A stretch of 64,000 nucleotides of DNA from Runella sp. CRIBMP (GCF_009905605.1 NZ_JAAAKZ010000002.1:310001-374000); one strand, 5' to 3'; counted from the stretch's first letter, positions 18,191 through 25,903 are shown. Notes: generated by a model not told the origin, from the letters alone. Made by a program: numbers and translations.

Positions 18191-18517
18191 TCAGGACAAG
18201 TACTCATCCTGAAAGCCGCGATACGCCCGTTGGAGTTCTTGGTAGGTTTTGGTATTTTGCTGACTCAACGCCAATTGCATTCCCTTTTGGTAGAGTTGTT
18301 CGGCCACATCCAATTGCTCCAACTCCGCAAACAACGCCGCCGCGTGGTAATACGTGGGTAAATAATCAGGATGTTGCTCCAATAATAATTGGAAATACTC
18401 CGCCGCTTTGGTCACATCAGTTTGTTGATATTCCATCGCAAGAGCGTACGCGTTGAAAGGATCTTTGGAATCCTCCTCAAAAAATTGCAGCAAAAAGGCG
18501 AGACGATTGTTATTCAT
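18191..18517 (-). CDS. Small tetratricopeptide-repeat protein
   Basis: 108 residues made up of about two and a half TPR units: PFNAYALAMEYQQTDVTKAAEYFQLLLEQHP, then PTYYHAAALFAELEQLDVAEQLYQKGMQLA, then a capping helix ending GFQDEYLS. It is cytosolic, with no signal peptide. It is transcribed divergently from etfB. TPR proteins mediate protein-protein contacts; no partner can be named. Confidence 0.8.
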   Translation of the reverse strand: MNNNRLAFLLQFFEEDSKDPFNAYALAMEYQQTDVTKAAEYFQLLLEQHPDYLPTYYHAAALFAELEQLDVAEQLYQKGMQLALSQQNTKTYQELQRAYRGFQDEYLS

Positions 18518-18622
18518 AAAAAATTATTATGCAAGCATACTATTTTTAAAAACCTTGCTTTATATTCGCACCAACAAAGTAAATCTCCTAAAAGTTATAT
18601 TTCAAACCATCAAAATAAGCAC

Positions 18623-19360
18623 ATGAAAATTTTAGTTTGTATAACAAATGTACCTGACACCACGGCCAAAATTAGTTTTACGGACAACAACACCAAACTA
18701 AACAAAGCCGGAGTGCAGTACATCATTGGGCCTTATGATGATTACGCCTTAGCGCGGGCCGTTGAACTGAAAGAAAAACTCGGAGGCAGCATCACCGTGC
18801 TCAACGTGGGGGAAGCCGAAAGCGACCCTCAAATCCGCAAAGCCTTAGCCATCGGTGCCGATGATGCGGTACGTGTCAATGCCGAGCCAACCGATTCATA
18901 TTTTACCGCTACCCAAATTGCCGCCATTGCCAAAGAAGGCGGTTATGATCTAATCTTGATGGGTCGCGAATCGATTGATTTCAACAGCGGCGTAGTCCAC
19001 GGATTGGTGGGCGAAATGCTCGGAATCCCGTCGTTTTCACCTGTGATGAAACTTGATATCGAAGGCACTACCGCCAAATTTGCGAGGGAGATTGAAGGCG
19101 GCAAAGAATTTTTGGAAGCTCCCCTACCGTTGGTTTTAGGGTGTCAAGAGCCCATTGCCGAATGGAAAATCCCGAACATGCGCGGCATTATGACGGCCCG
19201 TACCAAACCCCTCAAAGTGGTAGAACCCATCGCTGTAGGTGACATGGCCACCCTCGGCCAATACACCCTACCCGCCCCCAAAGGTGCCTGCAAGATGATT
19301 CCTGCCGACCAGGCCGAAACCCTTATTTCACTCTTAAAAACGGAAGCCAAAGTACTGTAA
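18623..19360 (+). CDS. etfB: Electron transfer flavoprotein beta subunit
   Basis: 245 residues from the ATG at 18623 (MKILVCITNVPDTTAKISF). The longer upstream frame overlaps the divergent TPR gene and is rejected. Conserved features are GPYDDYALARAVELKEKLG, the adenine nucleotide-binding ALAIGADDAVRV, and GRESIDFNSG...GEMLGIP. The partner EtfA is encoded 113 bp downstream. The heterodimer carries one FAD and passes electrons from acyl-CoA and other dehydrogenases to the quinone pool through ETF-quinone oxidoreductase, which is not in this window. Confidence 0.95.
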   Translation: MKILVCITNVPDTTAKISFTDNNTKLNKAGVQYIIGPYDDYALARAVELKEKLGGSITVLNVGEAESDPQIRKALAIGADDAVRVNAEPTDSYFTATQIAAIAKEGGYDLILMGRESIDFNSGVVHGLVGEMLGIPSFSPVMKLDIEGTTAKFAREIEGGKEFLEAPLPLVLGCQEPIAEWKIPNMRGIMTARTKPLKVVEPIAVGDMATLGQYTLPAPKGACKMIPADQAETLISLLKTEAKVL

Positions 19361-19473
19361 TCATTGAACATTCAACAGTTAACATTGAGAAAAGAATGAA
19401 GAGTGAAAGTCACCGCCTCCCCAATGTTCATTGTCAAATGATTACTGTTAAATGTAAAAATTTTCACTGCTAA
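19361..19473 (+). repeat. Low-complexity word spacer between etfB and etfA
   Basis: The 113-bp spacer is built from related words: CATTCAACAGTTAACATTGA, TGTTCATTGTCAAATG and TTACTGTTAAATG, some in inverted orientation. Similar words occur in the spacers at 5140, 13440, 39800 and 62300. No gene is present. Confidence 0.5.
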
Positions 19474-20448
19474 ATGTCAAAAGAAATGGTCTTAATATTT
19501 GTTGAATTAGATAACGGAAGCATCAAAAAAACATCCCTTGAAGCCGTGGCGTACGGAGCAGCAGTCGCCAAAGCAACGGGAACTACCGCGACCGCCTTGG
19601 CCATCGGCACGGCCGATGCCGCCGAATTAGCCAAAACGGGTGCCTATGGCGCCACCAAAATATTGCACGCCAACGCCGCTGAATTGGCCAACGAAAATGC
19701 CATGGCCTACGCCTCAGTGCTGGCCGCGGCCGTAAAAAATGAAAACGCAGAAGTGGTTATTTTGCCCAAATCGGGGCTTTGCGACGCCATGGGTGCCCGC
19801 GCCGCCGCCAAACTGGGCGCAAGCATTGTTTCGGGCGTGACGGAATTGCCTGATGTATCAAATGGCTTCAAAGTAACCCGCAGTATCTATACAGGCAAAG
19901 CCTTTGCCACCGTAGACGTCAAAGGGGCCGTTAAGATTTTAGGAATTAAGAAAAACGCCATTGAAGCCGTAGAAGGTGCAGGAAGCGCAACGGTAGAAGC
20001 ATTCATGCCTGCCCTCAACAATGGCGATTTTGTGGCCAAAGTAACGGGTCAGGAGAAAGCCAGCGGTGAATTGTCGTTGACCGAAGCCGACATTATTGTG
20101 TCGGGTGGGCGCGGAATGAAAGGCCCCGACAATTGGCAGCCTTTGTTAGATTTAGCGAGTGCTTTGGGAGCCGCAACGGGCTGTTCTAAGCCCGTTTCTG
20201 ACCTCGATTGGCGCCCTCACCACGAGCACATTGGGCAAACAGGCATCAAAGTAGCCCCAAATCTATACATTGCCTGCGGTATTTCGGGAGCGATTCAGCA
20301 CTTGGCGGGGGTAAACTCCTCAAAGGTAATCGTAGCCATCAACAAAGACCCCGAAGCACCTTTCTTCAAAGCAGCCGATTACGGCATTGTAGGGGATGTT
20401 TTTGACATTTTACCCCGGTTGACAAAAGCCGTAAAAGACGCTAAATAG
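19474..20448 (+). CDS. etfA: Electron transfer flavoprotein alpha subunit
   Basis: 324 residues. The N-terminal domain I (VLIFVELDNGSIKKTSLEAVAYGAAVAK) is followed by the C-terminal FAD domain with the family signature: VSGGRGMKGPDNW, then SKPVSDLDWRPHHEHIGQTG and LYIACGISGAIQHLAGV, and AINKDPEAPFFKAADYGIVGD. This part binds FAD; the alpha subunit pairs with EtfB upstream. A strong terminator follows 70 bp after the stop codon. The full family length is present and nothing is unusual. Confidence 0.96.
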   Translation: MSKEMVLIFVELDNGSIKKTSLEAVAYGAAVAKATGTTATALAIGTADAAELAKTGAYGATKILHANAAELANENAMAYASVLAAAVKNENAEVVILPKSGLCDAMGARAAAKLGASIVSGVTELPDVSNGFKVTRSIYTGKAFATVDVKGAVKILGIKKNAIEAVEGAGSATVEAFMPALNNGDFVAKVTGQEKASGELSLTEADIIVSGGRGMKGPDNWQPLLDLASALGAATGCSKPVSDLDWRPHHEHIGQTGIKVAPNLYIACGISGAIQHLAGVNSSKVIVAINKDPEAPFFKAADYGIVGDVFDILPRLTKAVKDAK

Positions 20449-20517
20449 GGCATTTAGTTGCCTTTTTAGAACAAAGTTTTAGCAACGGGAACACCAGAAG
20501 TACTTTCAAACGTTAAT

Positions 20518-20571
20518 AAACCTGCGGAGAATGGAAAAACTTTCCATTTTCACCGCAGGTTTATTATTTTT
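20518..20571 (+). terminator. Rho-independent terminator of the etf operon
   Basis: AAACCTGCGG pairs with CCGCAGGTTT, and an inner ATGGAAA/TTTCCAT pair extends the hairpin. A T-rich stretch (TATTATTTTT) follows. Confidence 0.85.
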
Positions 20572-20572
20572 G
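20565..20572 (+). promoter_or_regulatory. -7 box for the nuclease gene, overlapping the terminator tail
   Basis: TATTTTTG matches TAnnTTTG and lies within the T run of the etf terminator, about 90 bp before the next gene. No clear -33 TTTG was found, so it is tentative. Confidence 0.35.
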
Positions 20573-20662
20573 CATCCTCTTTGAAAGAAGAGTCGTTGTT
20601 TGTCCCCTTCATTTTAGGATGAGAAACCACAGGCAACCAATAAAAGATAACTTAACAAAGTA

Positions 20663-21259
20663 GTGGAAAAAATAAAATTGGAAATTTTGGGGCTCTCACC
20701 GAGTCAGTCACAAGCAGGTTCGTTTGCCCTCGTGCTTGGCGAAGAGTACGGTAATCGCCGCTTACCCATCATCATTGGAATGTTTGAAGCACAGGCCATT
20801 GCGATTGAGATTGAAAAAATTCAGCCCAACCGCCCCATGACCCACGATCTCTTCAAGTCATTTGCCAAGGCGTTTAATTATACCGTCAACGAAATTATCA
20901 TTTCTGATTTGCGCGAAGGTATCTTTTTTGCCCGGGTTCATTGCTCAAGCTCCGATGGGTTGAGAGAAACCATCGTAGATGCCCGTCCATCCGACGCCAT
21001 CGCCATTGCGCTCCGCTTTAGCGTCCCGATTTACACTTATGAAACTATCCTTTCCGAAGCAGGGATTGTTTCGGGGTCACAATCAGAACCCGACGATGCC
21101 ATTGAAGAAATAGTGCAACAATCGAAGCCCCGCTCCCTGAGCGAGCAAATCAAAAACATGAGTCTCGATGAGCTCCACCGCATTCTGGACGAATCGCTTA
21201 ACAACGAAGAATACGAAAAAGCGGCTAAAATTCGAGACGAGATTGCGCGCAGAAATTAG
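20663..21259 (+). CDS. Bifunctional nuclease family protein with a C-terminal UVR motif
   Basis: 198 residues starting at a GTG (20663). The BFN/DUF151 domain (about 1-135) shows LGLSPSQSQAGSFALVLGEEYGNRRLPIIIGMFEAQAIAIE, PMTHDLFKSF and VDARPSDAIAIALRF. After a linker, the C-terminal ~35 residues (LDELHRILDESLNNEEYEKAAKIRDEIARR) form the UvrB/UvrC helical-hairpin motif. BFN proteins cleave DNA and RNA in vitro; the UVR motif suggests contact with a repair or clamp-type protein. It is monocistronic between two strong terminators. Confidence 0.9.
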   Translation: MEKIKLEILGLSPSQSQAGSFALVLGEEYGNRRLPIIIGMFEAQAIAIEIEKIQPNRPMTHDLFKSFAKAFNYTVNEIIISDLREGIFFARVHCSSSDGLRETIVDARPSDAIAIALRFSVPIYTYETILSEAGIVSGSQSEPDDAIEEIVQQSKPRSLSEQIKNMSLDELHRILDESLNNEEYEKAAKIRDEIARRN

Positions 21260-21280
21260 TCTTTCTGAATATAATTGACC

Positions 21281-21327
21281 CCTTAAATTAAAAGCCCCGA
21301 CTCATCATCGGGGCTTTTAATTTAAGG
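21281..21327. terminator. Bidirectional terminator, 20-bp perfect stem
   Basis: Bases 21281-21300 pair perfectly with 21308-21327 around the loop CTCATCA. The core is AAAAGCCCCGA / TCGGGGCTTTT with AT-rich flanks, serving the nuclease gene (plus) and the DUF2911 gene (minus). Confidence 0.92.
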
Positions 21328-21340
21328 CAGTTTAAGAAAA

Positions 21341-22219
21341 CTATTTTTTCTTCTTAATTGACTTCAACGCTTCTGGTACGGGCACTTTTGACAGATACTC
21401 AGTAGCGCCTTTTTCAATGGCATCTTTGAAGAACGCAAAAGAGGGATCGTTGCTTGACTGACCTAACTCAAGGGCTTTTTTGGCCAATGGCGCGGCTTCG
21501 GCAAAGTTGCCTAGTTTGGCCAAGATTTGCGCTTTGGTCCACAGGTTGCGGAAAGTCTCTTTGTAGGCCACGGCCTGATTAATCATCGAAAGCGCTTTTT
21601 GCATATTGAGCCCTTTACCTAACAAGTAAGTTGCTCCCGCGTTCATGTTGTTTGCGCTTGCTTCGGCCGCTTTGTCAATCGCCGTTTCTACCATTTTAGT
21701 CGTACTTACCGAAAGCTTAGGGCTTACTTTTACGTTGGCCCACGTAAGATCAAGGGCGGCGGTTGAGTCCGTAATATCCGAAAAACTTATCATGAATGTT
21801 TCGGTCATAGGTGCCTGGGTGGGCTTTACGCTTACGCGTACCACATCGTCGGCTTGCTTGTATTGCTCAGGAGCCGTAGCTGCTGATTTGTTGATGATGA
21901 TCGTCCATGCATCGGCGTTGGGAATGCTGTACAGAAAATACTTACCAGCAGGAACATTTTGGCCTTCCAACATCACATCCGTCGAAAATTCTATGGCGGT
22001 GGCTTGGTTGGCACCCGTCCGCCAAAACTGACCGTAAGGAATCAATTTACCAAAAATTTCGCGTCCTTTCATGCTTGGGCGTGAGTATTTTACGGTAATA
22101 TCAGTAACTCCAACGGTCTGCATCACGGTAGCCGCCGAGCTGGGTTGAGGGGTACGAATTTGGGCAAATGCACCTACGGTTCCAAAAATTAGGGCCGTTA
22201 GTGTGAGTGATTTCATCAT
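21341..22219 (-). CDS. Exported DUF2911 protein with a C-terminal TPR region
   Basis: 292 residues. The signal peptide ends VGAFAQ (about 20). The DUF2911 domain (about 25-170) includes ITVKYSRPSMKGREIFG, YGQFWRTGANQATAIEF and GKYFLYSIPNADAWTIIIN. The last ~110 residues form tetratricopeptide-like helices (ATYLLGKGLNMQKALSMINQAVAY, AQILAKLGNFAEAAPLAKKALELG). DUF2911 is abundant in Bacteroidota and has no assigned function. A second, shorter lipoprotein paralogue lies at 55456-55962. Either of the two adjacent Met codons could be the start. Confidence 0.85.
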   Translation of the reverse strand: MMKSLTLTALIFGTVGAFAQIRTPQPSSAATVMQTVGVTDITVKYSRPSMKGREIFGKLIPYGQFWRTGANQATAIEFSTDVMLEGQNVPAGKYFLYSIPNADAWTIIINKSAATAPEQYKQADDVVRVSVKPTQAPMTETFMISFSDITDSTAALDLTWANVKVSPKLSVSTTKMVETAIDKAAEASANNMNAGATYLLGKGLNMQKALSMINQAVAYKETFRNLWTKAQILAKLGNFAEAAPLAKKALELGQSSNDPSFAFFKDAIEKGATEYLSKVPVPEALKSIKKKK

Positions 22220-22334
22220 GATTTTTAGCAGTTTTGTTAATAAATTAGTAGACTTTAGACCGCGAAGATATAGAAAAGTAACAATACCCCCTCAACCCTA
22301 TCTATTATTAAGATTCATTCATTACCCAAACAAT

Positions 22335-22898
22335 ATGAAACGTACTGCCCTTCTGACGCTGCTCCGCCACCACACTCCTTTTGACGATAAAGAACAAAAA
22401 ATGTGGCTCGATACCCTACAATTTGTGGAACAAAACCCCGATTGTTTTGAAAGATGGCTGCTAATAGGGCACGTTACGGGCTCGGCCTGGATAGTAGACG
22501 AAACCCAAACCTCGGCCCTGTTAATGCACCACCGTAAACTCGACAAATGGTTTCAACCCGGAGGGCACGCCGACGGCGAATCGGATATTCTAAAGGTCGC
22601 ATTAAAAGAAGCACAAGAAGAAACTGGACTGGAAGAAATCAGAATATTAAGCACTCAGATATTTGACGTAGACGTGCACCTCATTCCTGCCAACGCCAAA
22701 GACCCCGCCCATTACCATTACGACATTCGGTTTTTATTCCAATCCGACAGCCAGAAACCACTCCTTATCAACAACGAATCGAAGGATTTGGCTTGGGTTA
22801 AGATGCCCGATATTCAACGCTATAATGATTCTGATTCCATCATGAGAATGGTCAAAAAAATGGCAGCAATGCAAGATTTTCTAAAAAAATATAGTTAG
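22335..22898 (+). CDS. Nudix hydrolase
   Basis: 187 residues from the ATG at 22335; the frame extends upstream over the divergent DUF2911 gene, which is not credible. The Nudix box lies near residue 75: PGGHADGE, then KEAQEETGL with the catalytic E-E-x-x-x-E core intact, although the first conserved Glu of the textbook signature appears shifted by one. Nudix enzymes hydrolyse nucleoside diphosphates linked to another moiety with Mg2+. The N-terminal helices (LRHHTPFDDKEQKMWLDTLQFVEQNP) are typical of a Nudix subgroup of unknown substrate. Confidence 0.85.
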   Translation: MKRTALLTLLRHHTPFDDKEQKMWLDTLQFVEQNPDCFERWLLIGHVTGSAWIVDETQTSALLMHHRKLDKWFQPGGHADGESDILKVALKEAQEETGLEEIRILSTQIFDVDVHLIPANAKDPAHYHYDIRFLFQSDSQKPLLINNESKDLAWVKMPDIQRYNDSDSIMRMVKKMAAMQDFLKKYS

Positions 22899-22971
22899 AT
22901 ATACTTAGTTTTTTTACCTTAGTAGCAGTATTCCAATAGTATTTGTATTCCATTAATCGATAAAAAACATC

Positions 22972-23388
22972 ATGAAGTACCTTGTCTCCTTTCGCTGGGG
23001 TGGATGGGCCGTGGCATTGCTCCTCCTATCGTCTACTTTGTGCGCCCAAACCACCAAAGAAAACCGTAATAATTATGCCAAACCGCTCCCTAAAACGGAT
23101 AAAATAAAGTTTTCGGTTCAACAACAGGCCGAGCCGTTTATTTTTTCACCCCACCTATCTTACAAAGAGCAAAAACAAATTCAGGTGGCCAAAAAGAAAA
23201 TAGGCGGCATCACTTTTGTGGTGAAGCCTACCCGGGCAAACAGCAACGGCAATTCTTCCGCCAATTATAAACGTCAGACGCCCAATACGAGAGCCAAGTC
23301 TGCTTCGTCGGAACAATACGCAGCGGATACAACAGCTCCCTTTGTGCGGTACGAATTGACCGATTCTTCCAAATTTGTCAATCGCTAA
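22972..23388 (+). CDS. Small exported protein of unknown function
   Basis: 138 residues. The signal peptide (about 1-26) ends LLSSTLCAQ. The mature part is basic and low in predicted structure, rich in Lys, Asn and Ser (AKPLPKTDKIKF, KEQKQIQVAKKKIGGITFVVKP, then ANSNGNSSANYKRQTPNTRAKS). I recognise no domain. It sits alone between a Nudix gene and the AraC-Ogt gene. Confidence 0.55.
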   Translation: MKYLVSFRWGGWAVALLLLSSTLCAQTTKENRNNYAKPLPKTDKIKFSVQQQAEPFIFSPHLSYKEQKQIQVAKKKIGGITFVVKPTRANSNGNSSANYKRQTPNTRAKSASSEQYAADTTAPFVRYELTDSSKFVNR

Positions 23389-23429
23389 TTAAAGTATATT
23401 ATTTTCAGGAAGATTCCGCAAGAATCAGA

Positions 23430-23460
23430 TTGAACTACCCGTTGGGGTCAAGTACCTTTG
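23430..23460 (+). promoter_or_regulatory. Promoter of the AraC-Ogt gene
   Basis: TTG at 23430-23432 and TACCTTTG at 23453-23460 with a 20-bp spacer. The start site would be near 23467, 14 nt before the ATG at 23481. The TTG that could serve as a longer start codon is therefore the -33 box. Confidence 0.6.
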
Positions 23461-23480
23461 TTGACATAAATGTTAAAAAC

Positions 23481-24332
23481 ATGGAAACAATCAACGAACA
23501 ACAGGTACTTGACTATCAGCGTGTCGAAAAAGCAATTGTGTTTATTGAGCAAAACTTCAAAAACCAACCTTCACTCAGCCAAATTGCCGACCACGTTGCC
23601 TTATCTGACTTTCATTTCAACCGCCTTTTCAGCCGTTGGGCGGGCACCAGTCCCCAGCGTTTTATGCGTTTTTTGACCAAAGAATTTGCCAAGGAATGTC
23701 TTTCCAACGCTGACAATCTACTCCACGCCACCTACGAAACGGGCCTCTCAAGTACCAGCCGCCTACACGATTTGTTTGTCACCTACGAAGCCATGACGCC
23801 CACCGAATACAAATCCAAAGGCGCAGGATTGACGATTCATTATGGCATTCACGAAACCCCTTTCGGAGCCTGTTTGATTGCGGTTACCGCCCGCGGAATC
23901 ACCGATTTACAATTTTTGAGTGAAGACGCCGCCGAGGCCATAACGGATAAAATACGTCAGGATTGGGCCAATGCCGACTGGGTTGAAAATCCATCGATGA
24001 CCCAACCCTATATCGACCAAATTTTTTACCAAACATCAACCCACGATGTGCCTCTGACGATGCTTCTGCGCGGCACCAATTTTCAAATCAAGGTATGGGA
24101 GGCATTGCTTAGGATTCCGTTTGGTCAATTGGTCAGTTACGACGAAATAGCGCAGCACATCGGACAGCCCAAGGCAAGTCGGGCGGTAGGAACGGCCATT
24201 GGTAGCAACCACATCGGGTTCCTGATTCCGTGCCATCGCGTGCTGCAAAAAGTGGGTGGAATCGGTGGGTACCGATGGGGAATTACGCGCAAAAAAGCGA
24301 TTTTAGGCTGGGAAATGAGCCATAGTTCGTAA
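23481..24332 (+). CDS. AraC-type regulator fused to O6-methylguanine-DNA methyltransferase
   Basis: 283 residues. The AraC helix-turn-helix domain is at about 10-112 (SLSQIADHVALSDFHFNRLFSRW, GTSPQRFMRFL). The Ogt domain is C-terminal, with the alkyl-acceptor motif IPCHRVL (Cys at about 251), the helix SRAVGTAIGSNHIGFLIP and VGGIGGYRWG. It transfers methyl groups from O6-methylguanine to Cys251 and can presumably act as a regulator. Compared with E. coli Ada, the N-terminal zinc domain that repairs phosphotriesters is missing, so the inducing signal must differ. The start is fixed by the promoter just upstream. Confidence 0.92.
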   Translation: METINEQQVLDYQRVEKAIVFIEQNFKNQPSLSQIADHVALSDFHFNRLFSRWAGTSPQRFMRFLTKEFAKECLSNADNLLHATYETGLSSTSRLHDLFVTYEAMTPTEYKSKGAGLTIHYGIHETPFGACLIAVTARGITDLQFLSEDAAEAITDKIRQDWANADWVENPSMTQPYIDQIFYQTSTHDVPLTMLLRGTNFQIKVWEALLRIPFGQLVSYDEIAQHIGQPKASRAVGTAIGSNHIGFLIPCHRVLQKVGGIGGYRWGITRKKAILGWEMSHSS

Positions 24333-24395
24333 AAAAGGCGAACTTTGCCAGCGATTTTCTCATTAATTGTACTTTTTAGCTGGTTATTTTATTTC

Positions 24396-25052
24396 ATGAA
24401 TGCACCTTTGATTGCCCCTTCCGTCTTAGCCGCCGACTTTGCCAATCTCCAACGCGACGTAGAAATGCTCAACCGCAGCGCTGCCGATTGGATTCACGTT
24501 GATATTATGGACGGGGTTTTTGTTCCCAATATTTCGTTTGGTCTGCCCGTAACGGCGGCCATCAAAAAACACGCCCAAAAACCGTTGGACGTTCATTTAA
24601 TGATTGTTCAGCCCGAGCGTTATCTCGAAGCGTTTCGCGACGCGGGCGCCGATATGCTCACGGTTCACTACGAAGCCTGTCCGCACCTGCACCGCACCAT
24701 TCAGCAAATCAAATCCTTGGGGGCCAAGGCGGGCGTGGCACTCAACCCGCATACCCCCGTTAGTCTATTGCAGGATGTGATTGCAGATTTGGACTTGGTG
24801 CTGATTATGTCGGTCAACCCGGGCTTTGGCGGACAAAAATTCATTGAGCGCACCTACGAGCGTGTGCGTCAGACGGCCGCAATGATTACCGAATCGGGCA
24901 GCAAAGCCATCATTGAGATTGATGGAGGCGTCAATCAGTCCAACGCGGCCCTCCTCTACCATGCTGGTGCACGCGCGTTAGTAGCAGGCAATTTTGTCTT
25001 TACCGCCGCCGATCCCGTTCAGACGATTGCGGAATTGAAGAAGGTTTGGTAA
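24396..25052 (+). CDS. rpe: Ribulose-phosphate 3-epimerase
   Basis: 218 residues from the ATG at 24396 (MNAPLIAPSVLAADFANLQRD); an upstream Met in a hydrophobic run is rejected. It is a TIM-barrel epimerase with metal and catalytic residues in HVDIMDGVFVPNISFG, LDVHLMI, MSVNPGFGGQKFI and IEIDGGVNQSNA. It interconverts ribulose-5-phosphate and xylulose-5-phosphate in the pentose phosphate pathway. The gene is intact, but its last 84 bp plus 20 bp downstream recur as a second, synonymous-only copy at 25752-25855. Confidence 0.95.
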   Translation: MNAPLIAPSVLAADFANLQRDVEMLNRSAADWIHVDIMDGVFVPNISFGLPVTAAIKKHAQKPLDVHLMIVQPERYLEAFRDAGADMLTVHYEACPHLHRTIQQIKSLGAKAGVALNPHTPVSLLQDVIADLDLVLIMSVNPGFGGQKFIERTYERVRQTAAMITESGSKAIIEIDGGVNQSNAALLYHAGARALVAGNFVFTAADPVQTIAELKKVW

Positions 25053-25072
25053 ACTAAAGAAAAGCGCGAATG
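24969..25072 (+). repeat. rpe 3'-end direct repeat, copy A (in the intact gene)
   Basis: 104 bp covering the last 27 codons of rpe, its stop codon and 20 bp beyond. It matches copy B at 25752-25855 without gaps, with 10 differences in nine codons, all synonymous. The last 38 bp (25035-25072) are identical. The repeat ends in the ATG that starts the next gene. Confidence 0.9.
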
Positions 25073-25515
25073 AAATTTGACGAATATGGGTATTTAATAC
25101 CTTATGAAGTAATCTCAGCCGAACTTGTGACATTTAAACAAGTATTTGTTAATGGGTTTCCAAACTCTGTTAGTAGAACCAGTATTTTTGATGAATACGA
25201 ACAATATATCCTCCGTATACAACAAATTATAAACGGACCGTTTTATCAATGGGTTGATGGAAGTTTTACGTCTAAAAAACTGAATCCTCGCGACATTGAT
25301 GTAGTAACATTTGTAGATGCACCATCTTTGACGCCAACGAAAATCTGCTAAAAAATTGTAAATTACATCAATACATTGATGCTTATTTTATAAGAACATT
25401 TCCAAAAGAGCACCCCAAACGCTTTTTTTACGAATCGGATCATTTACGGTGGTATCATTTATTCAGCCGCAGTCGTGACAAAAAATCAAAAGGAATTATT
25501 CAACTTCAATTTTAA
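25070..25515 (+). pseudogene. Nucleotidyltransferase-fold protein (DUF6932-like), frameshifted
   Basis: The first frame gives 93 residues with WVDGSFTSKKLNPRDIDVV, a nucleotidyltransferase signature G-S-x9-D-x-D (residues 64-77) resembling DUF6932. It then diverges (FVDAPSLTPTKIC) and stops at 25351. From about 25332 a second frame continues naturally (FDANENLLKNCKLHQYIDAYF..., RFFYESDHLRWYHLFSRSRDKK) to a stop at 25513-25515. A single-base indel near 25318-25332 therefore splits a gene of about 148 codons. The ATG lies in the rpe repeat. It could be a pseudogene, a phase-variable gene or a sequencing error. Confidence 0.7.
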
Positions 25516-25520
25516 GAAGC

Positions 25521-25748
25521 ATGAATTCGATAGGAAACTATGAAGAATGGGCAGTGAGGGTATCACGCCTTTTAGAACTGGTAGCAATGGACAATGATGC
25601 GATCAAAATGCATAAAGAAGGCGAAAGCCCAGTATCAATCATTGAACAATATGAGCGTTTAAGAGATGAACATCTTAATGAATTACGTGACCTCTTAAAA
25701 GATTCAGGCATGACCATACAATTACTGAATATGAGTAATGCAGCATAG
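25521..25748 (+). CDS. Small helical partner of the nucleotidyltransferase-like gene
   Basis: 75 residues, predicted to be almost entirely helical (YEEWAVRVSRLLELVAMDNDAIKMH, EQYERLRDEHLNELRDLLKDSG), with a short uncharged tail. It starts 5 bp after the end of the nucleotidyltransferase frame, so the two form an operon and probably a complex. I recognise no family. The pairing of an NTase-fold protein with a small helical protein recalls toxin-antitoxin modules, but that is inference only. It ends just before the second rpe repeat. Confidence 0.6.
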   Translation: MNSIGNYEEWAVRVSRLLELVAMDNDAIKMHKEGESPVSIIEQYERLRDEHLNELRDLLKDSGMTIQLLNMSNAA

Positions 25749-25751
25749 CCA

Positions 25752-25855
25752 GCACGCGCGCTGGTAGCGGGAAATTTTGTCTTTACCGCCGCTGACCCAG
25801 TGCAGACCATTGCGGAGTTGAAGAAGGTTTGGTAAACTAAAGAAAAGCGCGAATG
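25752..25855 (+). repeat. rpe 3'-end direct repeat, copy B (orphan)
   Basis: This copy encodes the same last 27 residues of Rpe (from ARALVAGNF to the final Trp, then stop) with synonymous codon changes, and is detached from any rpe body. Its final 38 bp are identical to copy A. It is followed by the full hairpin at 25847-25872, whose left arm is shared with the repeat. Confidence 0.9.
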
Positions 25856-25872
25856 TAAAAAACCATTCGCGC
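25847..25872. terminator. Hairpin at the end of the rpe repeat
   Basis: GCGCGAATG pairs with CATTCGCGC around TAAAAAAC. The T run (TTTTCTTT) is on the minus strand, so as a terminator it would act right to left. Only the left arm (25064-25072) is present at copy A, so the cassette lies within what was one hairpin. Confidence 0.6.
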
Positions 25873-25883
25873 CCCATAGCCTT

Positions 25884-25903
25884 GGTCTGTGTCCGCACAG
25901 ACC
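25884..25903. repeat. GGTCTGTG hairpin
   Basis: GGTCTGTG and CACAGACC form a perfect 8-bp stem with a TCCG loop. A degenerate relative (AGGTCTGTGGAGATACAGA) starts at about 25980 and another lies on the minus strand near 8208-8222. No T run follows. Confidence 0.55.

Noticed and set aside
18389-18622. N-terminal extension of EtfB
   Set aside because: It overlaps the divergent TPR gene, while the family start matches the ATG at 18623.
25847-25872. Plus-strand terminator for rpe
   Set aside because: The hairpin is real, but its T run lies on the minus strand and C-rich sequence follows on the plus strand.
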